Positions 9,093 through 17,247 of a DNA stretch of 64,000 bases are shown here, in pieces. How positions within the stretch are numbered: the stretch's first letter is position 1; every line of letters begins with the position of its first letter. This DNA is from Robertmurraya siralis. GTDB lineage: Bacteria > Bacillota > Bacilli > Bacillales > Cytobacillaceae. The stretch is taken from positions 62,001 to 126,000 of the forward strand of contig NZ_SWLZ01000003.1 in the NCBI RefSeq assembly GCF_005502275.1. Reading direction: 5' to 3'. The notes beneath the pieces are model-generated. The model searched no databases, was not told the DNA's origin, and saw only the letters and a program-made list of their open reading frames with translations. The position numbers were made by a program, and so were the translations under genes.

Positions 9093-12000
9093 TTAAGCTC
9101 TTTTAAATGGCCACCAGTTTGCCTCGCCAAAGTTTTTGACCATGACAGGAATAAATAGCGGCAGTACAACGAAAGCATACAAAAATAATCCGACAATGGT
9201 AATGGATGCAATTTGTAATAAGGACAACATCCCAGAAGGAATCATTGCTGCAAAAGTACCACCTAAAATAACAGCCGCTGAAATAATGACCGTTCCCATT
9301 TTTTTCATAGCCATAAACATTGCCTGAGCGATTAATAGATCTTTATATTCATTGAAGCGATCCATGAGAAAGATGCTATAGTCTACACCTAGAGCAACAA
9401 GGATGACAAAGGCAAAAAACGGTACCGCCCAGCTTATACCGGCATAGCCTAATAGATTGACAAATAATACTTCATTAACCGCCATCGAAGTAAAGTACGT
9501 AAGAATAAGAGAACCAATGATGTAAAGAGGCATGATTAATGAACGGAAAAGAAAGACTAATATAATGGCAATCCCAATCAACATATATACCACTGTTCTA
9601 GAGTAATCCTTCCCCGACATCGTGCTTAAATCAGCGTTTGTGCTAGTAATACCGCCTACGGCCACAATCGCATTCTCTAATTTCGTACCCTTAGTGGCAC
9701 GCTTTACCGCTTCCTTCATTTCATCAACTTGAGCGATTGCTTGATTAGAGTATGGACTTGCGTCAAAAATGACATCCATTGTCATTATTTTACGATCTTT
9801 TGACATATATGTGTCTAGCACTTGAATGAAATCGTCACTTTCTAACAATTTAGGCGGAAGGTATAGCCCACTCATTTCTCCAGCCTCTGATAAACCAGAG
9901 AGATAGTTTTGTGCTGAACCTAAACCTTCATACACTTGATTTAAACCATCAGCGCTTTGTTCAAGTCCTTCTGTAAGAAGTGATAGCTGTCCATTAATAT
10001 CATCAAATCCAGCAAGGAGCTGTTTTTGCCCCTCATTAACGCTACCTAAGCCGTTAGTTAACTGTGGTACATTGCTGACAATCAAGTCTTGACCATCTGC
10101 CAACGCATTCAATCCTCTTTTTTGGGCCTCAATACCATCAATTAACTGCTGGAGCCCTGCCCCCAATTCGTTCTTTCCTGTTTTCAGCGCTAAATCGAAG
10201 CCTGTATTTGCTTTCGCCATTCCTTCATTGAGCTTTGATAACCCATCATTTAATGGAGCGATAGAATTTAACAAGCCTTGCTGTTGATTGGGAACGCCAT
10301 GAAAATACCCATTAATGGTTCCTTTTAGTACTTGGTATTGCTGATCTGAAGCAAGTGCTTCATAATGATTATCCAAATGATTAAACAGTGAAGCTGTTGT
10401 ATCTGCTAAACTGCCCATTGCTGCAGCAACCTGCTGATATCCTGAAGTTAACTGGGAAAGATTGTCACCTATAACCTGATAATTTTCCAGAAGCTCACTT
10501 CTATACTTATCCAGCAATAGCGCTGCTCCTGCTTTTGCTCGTTCTAAGCCCTGTATAATTTCTGTTGAACCGGCAGATCCTTGGCGAATGCCATTTTCAA
10601 TTTTGGCCAAATTCATTTCAATTTCAGCTAAACCATGTTGTAGCTGACCAGTGCCAGAAATTAAATCATTAATCCCCTTCGCTGCCTCATTAAGTTCTGG
10701 TTCAGAATTAGCTAATTGTTGGCTCGCCTCCTGCAAACCAGTGCTAATTTCCAATATTCCCTCTTTACCAGCATCAAGTCCCTCTTCTAGTGCCTCCGCT
10801 TGTTTTGCAACAAGAAAATCTTCAATCGGTTCACCTGTAGGCATTGTAACAGAACGTACCGTTTGAACCATGTCTACTTTCTCTAATTCCTTCGTGATTT
10901 GATCGACAAGGGTAATATACTCAATAGAATCCAGCGCTTCGTCATTTTTGAGCACAATTGTCGTCGGCATTGCTTCACCTGGGCTAAAGCTAGCAGCAAT
11001 TACATCAAACGCCTGAATCGAGCCAACATTTCCACTTATTTCTTCCATAGAATCGAAGGATAGCTCGCCATCATAAGAAAGCAAAAATGGGACACAAATG
11101 ATTGCTACAATAAGCAATGATACGAATGGTCTTCCCAATGAAAACTTTCCTGCTAACATCCACAGTTTACTATCGCTATGTTCTGCTTTACTCTTTGATG
11201 GCCAAAAGAGCTTACTTCCAAGCGCTGCCATGAAAAACGGAACTAGTGTAAAGAGAGCTAACAGTAAAATAGCGACGCCTACTGCAACAGCCGCCGCCGA
11301 TTGGTAGAGAATGAATTGGGAAAAACCAATCGCAGCAAATCCAATCATAACCGCAATGCCACTAAATAGAACAGTTCTTCCTGCATTGCGGTATGTTTCA
11401 ACAATAGCAGCAGCTACTGTCTCTCTTTGTGATAATTCTTCCTTAAATCGACTTAATAGTAAAATACAGTAGTCTGTTCCAATTCCAAAGAGGATTGCTA
11501 CTAAGAAAATTTGTGTATAGGTTGAAATGGGAAAATTCAATTGATCAACTAGAAACGAAACGATCGATTGCGATGTTAAATAGGTAAAGCCAACCGTGAC
11601 CAAAGGGATCAGTGGAGCAATAAAAGATTTAAAGACTAGGAGCAGGACAACTAAAATAAAGACAACAGTAATCCCTTCTGTCTTTTTTAATCCCTCTTGA
11701 GAACTGTTGACCAAATCTTCATTAATCAGCCATTCGCTAGTGAAATAATGGTCAACATCTATATCCTCTAACGCGCGATATAAAGCTTCCTTAACTTCTC
11801 CTTGTTCTCGCTCTTCCCATTTTAGACTAATGGAAGCAAGAATAGCTTTCCCATCTTCTGAAACAAGCTGATCCTGAAGGAGCGATTCATTAAAATGCGT
11901 TAAGATTTTCGTGATTCCAAGCTCTTCTTTCTTTTCTTCTAAAAGTTGTATCGCTCGCTCTGCTTCATCTATATTTGCATTGGTCAGTTTTTCTTCATTA

Positions 12001-12221
12001 TGAAACACCAACGCAACCGTTGTTTCTTTCTGTCCACCTTCTTGATCTTGCACTTCCTGCAAAATCCTTCCAGCTATTGATGATGAATATTCATCCGGTA
12101 CCTTAAGTTGCCCCTTTTCACGTACAAGCTCCCCCATATTCGGAGCAATAAAAAATAAACCGATAGCTACTATAATCCACAAAGTCAAGACTATCCATTT
12201 ATTTTTAATAATAAAATTCAT
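9093..12221 (-). CDS. MMPL/RND-family transporter, YdgH-like
   Basis: This is a 1042-residue RND-superfamily membrane protein. The plan is one N-terminal span, an outer loop, five spans (about residues 175-340), span 7 (about 360-380), a very long outer region (about 385-860), then five C-terminal spans. The MMPL halves carry GIGTDYCILLLSRF and ALGVDYSIFLMDRF, the proton-relay motifs. The long outer region is Leu/Gly-rich helical repeat (GLxxLxxG spacing), as in YhgE/Pip-like surface proteins. B. subtilis YdgH, beside the MarR gene ydgG, is the closest arrangement I know. It lies 43 bases after the MarR gene, probably an export pump under its control. Confidence 0.86.
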   Translation of the reverse strand: MNFIIKNKWIVLTLWIIVAIGLFFIAPNMGELVREKGQLKVPDEYSSSIAGRILQEVQDQEGGQKETTVALVFHNEEKLTNANIDEAERAIQLLEEKKEELGITKILTHFNESLLQDQLVSEDGKAILASISLKWEEREQGEVKEALYRALEDIDVDHYFTSEWLINEDLVNSSQEGLKKTEGITVVFILVVLLLVFKSFIAPLIPLVTVGFTYLTSQSIVSFLVDQLNFPISTYTQIFLVAILFGIGTDYCILLLSRFKEELSQRETVAAAIVETYRNAGRTVLFSGIAVMIGFAAIGFSQFILYQSAAAVAVGVAILLLALFTLVPFFMAALGSKLFWPSKSKAEHSDSKLWMLAGKFSLGRPFVSLLIVAIICVPFLLSYDGELSFDSMEEISGNVGSIQAFDVIAASFSPGEAMPTTIVLKNDEALDSIEYITLVDQITKELEKVDMVQTVRSVTMPTGEPIEDFLVAKQAEALEEGLDAGKEGILEISTGLQEASQQLANSEPELNEAAKGINDLISGTGQLQHGLAEIEMNLAKIENGIRQGSAGSTEIIQGLERAKAGAALLLDKYRSELLENYQVIGDNLSQLTSGYQQVAAAMGSLADTTASLFNHLDNHYEALASDQQYQVLKGTINGYFHGVPNQQQGLLNSIAPLNDGLSKLNEGMAKANTGFDLALKTGKNELGAGLQQLIDGIEAQKRGLNALADGQDLIVSNVPQLTNGLGSVNEGQKQLLAGFDDINGQLSLLTEGLEQSADGLNQVYEGLGSAQNYLSGLSEAGEMSGLYLPPKLLESDDFIQVLDTYMSKDRKIMTMDVIFDASPYSNQAIAQVDEMKEAVKRATKGTKLENAIVAVGGITSTNADLSTMSGKDYSRTVVYMLIGIAIILVFLFRSLIMPLYIIGSLILTYFTSMAVNEVLFVNLLGYAGISWAVPFFAFVILVALGVDYSIFLMDRFNEYKDLLIAQAMFMAMKKMGTVIISAAVILGGTFAAMIPSGMLSLLQIASITIVGLFLYAFVVLPLFIPVMVKNFGEANWWPFKRA

Positions 12222-12264
12222 TTTCCTACCCCCAAATGATCAATTTATACAGGCAGATAACATT

Positions 12265-12717
12265 CTATTTTTTATCCCTTTGTTCAATTAAAGCATGATT
12301 TAATTTCTCAAATGTCTTAATAAATTGTTCGATTTCAGATGGTTCAAATTGAGATATTATCCCTTCTACTAATTGCTGAATCCTTTTGTCAATCTTCCAA
12401 AATAATTCCTCACCTTTTTCTGTTAATGTTAAATAAACAACTCGGCGATCTTTTTCATCTCTCGTTCTTTGAATAAATCCTTTTTCCCACAGTCTGTTAA
12501 TTATTGCTGTAATAGCACTTTTCTTCACTTCAAACTCTTCTGCAAGAGCGGTTGAAGTACACGAGCCAACACGATTTATGTATCTAATTATATAGAGCTG
12601 ATCATGGGTTAAATTGCTTCCCAGCTGTTCTGTAATTAGTGCTTCCGCCTTTTTTGTTACTGAAAAAGATACATCCACATAACGATTTACCAATTGCTGA
12701 ATATTATCATTTGACAT
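12265..12717 (-). CDS. MarR-family transcriptional regulator
   Basis: This 150-residue winged-helix regulator has the MarR recognition helix region CTSTALAEEFEVKKSAITAIINRLWEKGFIQR and the wing DEKDRRVVYLTLTEKG. The ATG at 12717 has GGAGG nine bases upstream; the longer ORF start has none. It is cotranscribed with, and upstream of, the MMPL transporter, the usual layout for a ligand-released repressor of an efflux pump. A pair of direct repeats overlaps its own promoter. Confidence 0.88.
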   Translation of the reverse strand: MSNDNIQQLVNRYVDVSFSVTKKAEALITEQLGSNLTHDQLYIIRYINRVGSCTSTALAEEFEVKKSAITAIINRLWEKGFIQRTRDEKDRRVVYLTLTEKGEELFWKIDKRIQQLVEGIISQFEPSEIEQFIKTFEKLNHALIEQRDKK

Positions 12718-12745
12718 ATGTGGCAGCCTCCAATTAATTAACACA

Positions 12746-12794
12746 TTTAACTATTCAACAATTTAACTATAAGGATCCTTCTTTTTACTGTCAA
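12746..12794 (-). promoter_or_regulatory. Sigma-A promoter and putative MarR operator of marR-mmpL
   Basis: On the minus strand TTGACA (12789-12794) and TATAGT (12766-12771) have a 17-base spacer. Two copies of ATAGTTAAA (12762-12770 and 12746-12754) are spaced 16 bp apart; the first covers the -10 box. A repressor bound there would block initiation, so autoregulation is likely. The promoter is read directly; the operator is inference. Confidence 0.6.
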
Positions 12795-12810
12795 GATCAT
12801 AAATGGGGCA

Positions 12811-12847
12811 AAGAAAAAACCAACTCTCATCAATTCAAAAGAGTTGG
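12811..12847 (-). terminator. Terminator of aroK-pssA
   Basis: The stem ccaactct/agagttgg is followed by six T on the minus strand, 7 bases after the pssA stop. Confidence 0.8.
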
Positions 12848-12854
12848 CTTGTCA

Positions 12855-13559
12855 TTATTCGATTTCTTTTTTATTATGCCTGCCTTTCACAAAGCGATAG
12901 GCTAAATATGTGACATATAATGGGGCAGCAATATAGATTAAATACGGGAAGTTTCCATAGGTGCCTTTATAGATAACATAGAGAAGACAGCCTAAAAATA
13001 TCGTCACGATAGTCCCGTATTTTGGAAGAGGCACTTCTTTCAAACTTGGAATTCGAATCCTGCTAACCATCAAAAAGCATAATGCCGTATACACAACTGT
13101 CGTAATTATGTCGGGAAGTCTACCTCCAAATAATGTAAGGAGAGCAAGTATACCACCAGCTGCAGTAATAGGGACGCCGATAAAATAATTGAGAGTGGAC
13201 TTATCTGTACTAATATTAAAACGGGCCAAACGGTATGCACCAAACAATGGGAATAGTCCTGCAATCAGTAAGCCAATTAACTCAAATTGATAAAAGTATG
13301 TATAATACACTAAAAACGATGGAGCTACTCCAAAGGAAACAATATCCGCTAGCGAATCCAATTCTTTTCCTAATATGCTATCAGCTTTTAACATTCTTGC
13401 AAGGCGACCATCCATACTGTCTAGCATCATCCCAATTAAAATAAGGATCGCTGCATTCTTATACTCCCCATACGAGGCAAAACCAATTGACAAGAAACCG
13501 CAATATAAATTCCCGAGCGTAAACATGTTAGGAATCGCTTTAACAAGTCTTATTCTCAA
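12855..13559 (-). CDS. pssA: CDP-diacylglycerol--serine O-phosphatidyltransferase
   Basis: This makes phosphatidylserine from CDP-diacylglycerol and serine, the first step towards phosphatidylethanolamine. The CDP-alcohol phosphatidyltransferase signature is complete (DG-xx-AR-x8-G-x3-D-x3-D, within MDGRLARML...GKELDSLAD), followed by about six membrane spans. The longest ORF starts with ATG at 13598 and overlaps aroK by 17 bases. I prefer the TTG at 13559, because AAAGGAGTGA lies 11 bases upstream and it sits just past the aroK stop; the protein then begins RIRLVKAIPNMFTLGN as in the family. No psd gene is next to it. Confidence 0.85.
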   Translation of the reverse strand: MRIRLVKAIPNMFTLGNLYCGFLSIGFASYGEYKNAAILILIGMMLDSMDGRLARMLKADSILGKELDSLADIVSFGVAPSFLVYYTYFYQFELIGLLIAGLFPLFGAYRLARFNISTDKSTLNYFIGVPITAAGGILALLTLFGGRLPDIITTVVYTALCFLMVSRIRIPSLKEVPLPKYGTIVTIFLGCLLYVIYKGTYGNFPYLIYIAAPLYVTYLAYRFVKGRHNKKEIE

Positions 13560-13581
13560 TGAGGTGATCACTCCTTTAACA

Positions 13582-14139
13582 TTATTTATGTGGCTCATAT
13601 AAATCCCAAGCTAGTTTTATGGAGTCAACTATATAATTGGCTATTTCTTCGATTTCCAGAGCATCTGTTTCCACCCTTGAATGATGGAGAGAATAAATTT
13701 TCTGTCTTGAATGAAAGAGATCTTCAATTTCTTCAAGCGTTCTTCCTTGCAGTACTGGTCGACTATCGATCAGCAAACTGATTCTATCCTTCCATGAATC
13801 CCATGATAAATCAAGAAAAAAAACAATGCCATCTTTTAAACAGCGCTCTTTTATCTCGCTTTGCAAAAATGCTCCTCCGCCTAAGGAAATGATATTTAGC
13901 CGTTGCTCACATAGTTTAAATATCATTTCCTTTTCTTTTTTGCGAAATTCCTCTTCGCCGAAGGTTTTAAATATTTCCTTTACAGACATCCCATATTCTT
14001 TCTCAATTTCCACGTCCACATCATAAAAATCTCGATACAATTTTTTTGCCACTTCACTGCCAATCGTTGTTTTGCCAACCCCCATGAAACCGATAAAAAT
14101 AATGCATTTTTCTCTGAGCGGGATATCTTTAATTGTCAA
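13582..14139 (-). CDS. aroK: Shikimate kinase
   Basis: This phosphorylates shikimate to shikimate 3-phosphate in the chorismate pathway. The 185-residue P-loop kinase has Walker A GFMGVGKTT (about residues 17-25), the shikimate-binding Asp in DVDVEIEKEYG, FRKKEKE (Arg of the substrate site) and the LGGGAF glycine loop. It precedes pssA with a 22-base gap and probably shares its transcript. Together with aroD (41005) and the trp operon it gives the window several steps of aromatic synthesis, though they are not contiguous. Confidence 0.9.
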   Translation of the reverse strand: MTIKDIPLREKCIIFIGFMGVGKTTIGSEVAKKLYRDFYDVDVEIEKEYGMSVKEIFKTFGEEEFRKKEKEMIFKLCEQRLNIISLGGGAFLQSEIKERCLKDGIVFFLDLSWDSWKDRISLLIDSRPVLQGRTLEEIEDLFHSRQKIYSLHHSRVETDALEIEEIANYIVDSIKLAWDLYEPHK

Positions 14140-14464
14140 CTTCTACACTCCTCTAGCAGTCTTTTCGTAACTATTTATGATCAGACTTTTGCTCAAGTAA
14201 TCTCATTATAATTTTAATTATCACTAATTTCTAGTAGTAATCTGGATTGGTCAGTTCTTTTTATCAATATCTTTTTTATAATAATGATGAGAATGCTATA
14301 CCCCAAAAAAAGGTTGAAAGACAGGGCAACCATTTCATTCTCTTATAATGAGGCTTTATTTAAGCAACATGGAACGAAACGTTTTTTCACACGACTTTAA
14401 AAAATTCTCATAAGTGATAGATGCTCTCCTATCGAGAGAGAATAGTCCAAAAGCAACACCGATA
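14140..14464. other. Intergenic region upstream of aroK
   Basis: This A+T-rich spacer must contain the aroK promoter. I found no clear consensus boxes, ORFs or structured leader. Confidence 0.35.
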
Positions 14465-14511
14465 TAAAAAACTGACTCAATCGATCTTGGAGAAAGAGCA
14501 ATTGAATCAGC
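14465..14511 (-). terminator. Terminator of zupT
   Basis: A long imperfect stem (ctgactcaatcg with caattgaatcag, two wobble pairs) is followed by six T on the minus strand, about 15 bases after the zupT stop. Confidence 0.75.
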
Positions 14512-14525
14512 TTCATCTTTGCAGT

Positions 14526-15335
14526 TTAGATAACTAATAGTAAGCTAAGAGCCATCACACCCATTCCGGCAATTAAACCGTATATAGAAATATGGGCTTC
14601 ATCAAATTTCTTTGCTGCCGGTAATAGTTCGTCAAGAGAAATAAAGACCATAATCCCGGCAACTCCTGCAAAAATAACGCCAAACATAATGTCATTTAAG
14701 AATGGCATTAATAAAAAGTATGCTGCCACGGCACCGATTGGTTCTGATAGACCTGATAAAAATGAAAGCTTGAAAGCTTTTTTTCGATCCCCTGTTGCAA
14801 AATAGACAGGAACAGATACTGCGATCCCTTCAGGAATATTGTGGATTGCAATCGCAATCGCAATTGGGACCCCAAGCGCCGGATCTTGCAAAGCGGACGT
14901 AAATGTTGCGATCCCTTCAGGAAAGTTATGGATCGCAATGGCAAGTGCTGTAAATGTCCCCATTTTTAATAGAGCAGAATCCTGCACAACTTTCTTGTCA
15001 GAATCCATGTCTTCAACCTTTTTCAATTCATGGGGATTTCCTTGTTTTGGAATAAATTTATCAATAAGTGCAATAAGAAGCATCCCCCCAAAAAAACCAG
15101 CAACCGTTGCCCAATTTCCTCCTATTTCACCTAATGAACTCACTAATGCGTCCTTTGCCTTAACAAAAATCTCAATCATCGAAACATAAATCATCACACC
15201 AGCGGAAAAACCAAGAGCAAGAGAAAGGAACTTAGTATTCGTTGTCTTTGTAAAAAAGGCGAGAACACTGCCGATACCTGTTGCTAATCCAGCCATTAAT
15301 GTGAGACCAAAGGCAAGCAATAAATTTTCATCCAT
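14526..15335 (-). CDS. zupT: ZIP-family divalent metal transporter ZupT
   Basis: This is a metal importer (zinc, possibly iron or manganese) of the ZIP family, 269 residues and eight spans. The two metal-binding helices carry AIHNFPEGIATF and AIHNIPEGIAVS, the defining HNxPEG motifs of the GufA/ZupT branch. The loop between spans 3 and 4 is short and charged (KKVEDMDSDKK) rather than His-rich. It is monocistronic. No Zur- or Fur-like box was recognised upstream. Confidence 0.9.
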   Translation of the reverse strand: MDENLLLAFGLTLMAGLATGIGSVLAFFTKTTNTKFLSLALGFSAGVMIYVSMIEIFVKAKDALVSSLGEIGGNWATVAGFFGGMLLIALIDKFIPKQGNPHELKKVEDMDSDKKVVQDSALLKMGTFTALAIAIHNFPEGIATFTSALQDPALGVPIAIAIAIHNIPEGIAVSVPVYFATGDRKKAFKLSFLSGLSEPIGAVAAYFLLMPFLNDIMFGVIFAGVAGIMVFISLDELLPAAKKFDEAHISIYGLIAGMGVMALSLLLVI

Positions 15336-15669
15336 TTCTCATTCTCCTTCTAATTGACTTTCCCATTTTGTTCATAGAGAAAATTCTATTTTATTACTTA
15401 CTTGAAGTGCACTCTCTTTTTTACACAAGAAGCTATGCATTCATATAAAAATGTTTCGTCCAGTAAACATTTTAACTCATATGAAACTTGCCTGACAACT
15501 TAAATTATTTTAGCTTACTATTATTGTAGGAATTATAAACAGAAAAAATAACCTGTAAGATTGCAGTTATGATAAACTTAACAAAAAATAAATCATTGAA
15601 TAACGAACGGATAGTAAACGTAATAAAAACCACCATCTGTATTGAACATCCCGTGGATGTTTTTTACAT
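15336..15669. other. Intergenic region upstream of zupT
   Basis: This A+T-rich spacer has no gene. It ends at the dispersed repeat described next. Confidence 0.35.
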
Positions 15670-15808
15670 AAACTTTGTTCAACAGAATTATTGATAAAAC
15701 GATTTTTGGCTCATTTCGTGTGAAACGATCGTTTCGAAAAACCTTTTTAGTAAAACTGAATCCACAGAGAAAATGAGTTCAAAGGCAACACTAACCTAAA
15801 AAAAAAAC
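15670..15808 (+). repeat. Dispersed terminal-inverted-repeat element, copy 1 (degenerate)
   Basis: The left end aactttgttcaacagaattattg, 23 bases long, runs into GATAAAACGATTTTTGGCTCATTTC and an internal palindrome gaaacgatcgtttc. The right end (from 15786) is a degraded match to caacaccgacatataac. No target duplication survives. It has the same orientation as copy 2 (20063), so the two copies bracket the germination operon. Confidence 0.6.
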
Positions 15809-15841
15809 GGGGAAAGGCACCTATGATGCCGATTTGTTATG

Positions 15842-15890
15842 TTCCGGATTCAAGAGCTCAATCTAATTGGCATCTTGAATCGGAACGAAA
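15842..15890. repeat. Inverted repeat of unknown role
   Basis: TTCCGGATTCAAGA is mirrored by TCTTGAATCGGAA about 22 bases later (one bulged base). It is just downstream of the gerAB-like gene and could act as a transcript end or processing site, but neither strand shows a good T-run. Confidence 0.4.
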
Positions 15891-15924
15891 ATTGACTAAA
15901 AACCTTCATTAAAACCAATTGATG

Positions 15925-17025
15925 CTATGATATTTTTTGCCCATTTCCCTTACTTTTATGGCTCTTCCCCCTTTTCAGCATGAGAAAGAGGGTTACAATA
16001 ATTAGTTCAAGCAACAACCCTTTTGTCGGCCAGGTAAAGAAGGAATATTCAATTGCATCAATATTATTTTTAAATAAGCGAATCGTTAAACTGAGCAAAA
16101 GTGCAAGCGGAACGATATCAAAGTCGGAATCCTTACGCCTGAATGTATTGAATAATCTATTGAGCGTAAATAGTAGTAAGGATAGCTTACATAGCATAGT
16201 CGGAATCCACACAACCTCAATGACCAAATCCAATCGATCTAAAAAATCTGTTAAATTAATTTGCTGTATTAATTTAATATTGGGATAAGTTGCTTCTGAA
16301 GCAATCGCTACACCGAGTACAGTAATGTTTAAAAAAATTAAAATAAATAAAAGAATAAAACCACAGCTTATGCCGATTATACCTGCTTTTTTCAAATGAG
16401 AAATAGGATGTAAAAAAACAAATAAAAATACAATCACAATCGCTTCCGTCATCCAAGGAAAAAATATGTATGTTGATTTTAAAATTTCAGCACCTGAATG
16501 AAGACCGCCGAAAGGGAGAAGATTTGCTAACTGAATTTCGTTCAATAAGAAAAATGGCAATAATATAACAACTATAGATATGGTAATGAAGTGAATGACA
16601 GTTACCCTTGCAATGACTTCAATGCCTGTTAAGCTTATATAAATTAATGTTAATGTTGTTAATAATGCAATAATATCAAATGGAGTGTCTGGAAGTAAGA
16701 TCCCATCAATAAAGCTATTAAAGATTCGGAAATCACGAATATAAATAAACAATAAATACATGAATAGAACACTGATAAAAACGTTTTTAAACCATGGTCT
16801 TTTATCAAAGTAAAATATTGACTTCAGTTTTTCCAATTTTGCTGGTTTTCTACATATTATGTAAATAACCGTTGTCGTCAAAACATATGTAAACATTATG
16901 ACAATCCATGTATTTTGTTTAGAGATTTCCATTAATATTTGCGGCACAGATATAATCACACCAGTAAAAATAAAATTACCAATGAGACAAGTTAATTGAA
17001 ATGGAGATAATTGTTCTTGTTTCAT
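15925..17025 (-). CDS. Spore germinant receptor B subunit (GerAB family)
   Basis: This integral inner-membrane protein has about ten spans and belongs to the GerAB branch of the amino acid-polyamine-cation superfamily. In GerA receptors the B subunit binds the nutrient germinant. It has 366 residues, a normal length, opening with MKQEQLSPFQLTCLIGNFIFTGVI and ending in a basic tail. It overlaps the small upstream gene by four bases (ATGA) and is last in the operon A-C-small-B. The germinant cannot be deduced. Confidence 0.9.
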   Translation of the reverse strand: MKQEQLSPFQLTCLIGNFIFTGVIISVPQILMEISKQNTWIVIMFTYVLTTTVIYIICRKPAKLEKLKSIFYFDKRPWFKNVFISVLFMYLLFIYIRDFRIFNSFIDGILLPDTPFDIIALLTTLTLIYISLTGIEVIARVTVIHFITISIVVILLPFFLLNEIQLANLLPFGGLHSGAEILKSTYIFFPWMTEAIVIVFLFVFLHPISHLKKAGIIGISCGFILLFILIFLNITVLGVAIASEATYPNIKLIQQINLTDFLDRLDLVIEVVWIPTMLCKLSLLLFTLNRLFNTFRRKDSDFDIVPLALLLSLTIRLFKNNIDAIEYSFFTWPTKGLLLELIIVTLFLMLKRGKSHKSKGNGQKIS

Positions 17026-17243
17026 ATTTTAATCACTTGCTTGGTGATTTCACCTAAAGTATGGTTAAGAAAACTCGTGACTACATACAATGGCAACTCC
17101 AGCATCAGAACGATTGCCAGTAGGATACATAATGCGGACAAAAGCAAATACCAACGTTTCTCCTGCTTATCTTTAAGCAATAGCTTTCTTATTTTAATAA
17201 AATAAATGAGCAAACAAATAATTAAAATGAGGAGAATCTGCAC
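17022..17243 (-). CDS. Small two-span membrane protein of the germinant receptor operon
   Basis: The 73-residue protein has two hydrophobic segments (about residues 2-18 and 32-56) separated by a basic loop (KIRKLLLKDKQEKRW). It starts 4 bases after the C-subunit stop and overlaps the B-subunit start by four bases, so it is clearly translated with the operon. Small two-span proteins of this kind, called D subunits, have been described beside several Bacillus GerA-type operons, where they modulate receptor function. That is my assignment from size, topology and position; I do not claim sequence identity. Confidence 0.75.
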   Translation of the reverse strand: MQILLILIICLLIYFIKIRKLLLKDKQEKRWYLLLSALCILLAIVLMLELPLYVVTSFLNHTLGEITKQVIKI

Positions 17244-17247
17244 TTCC

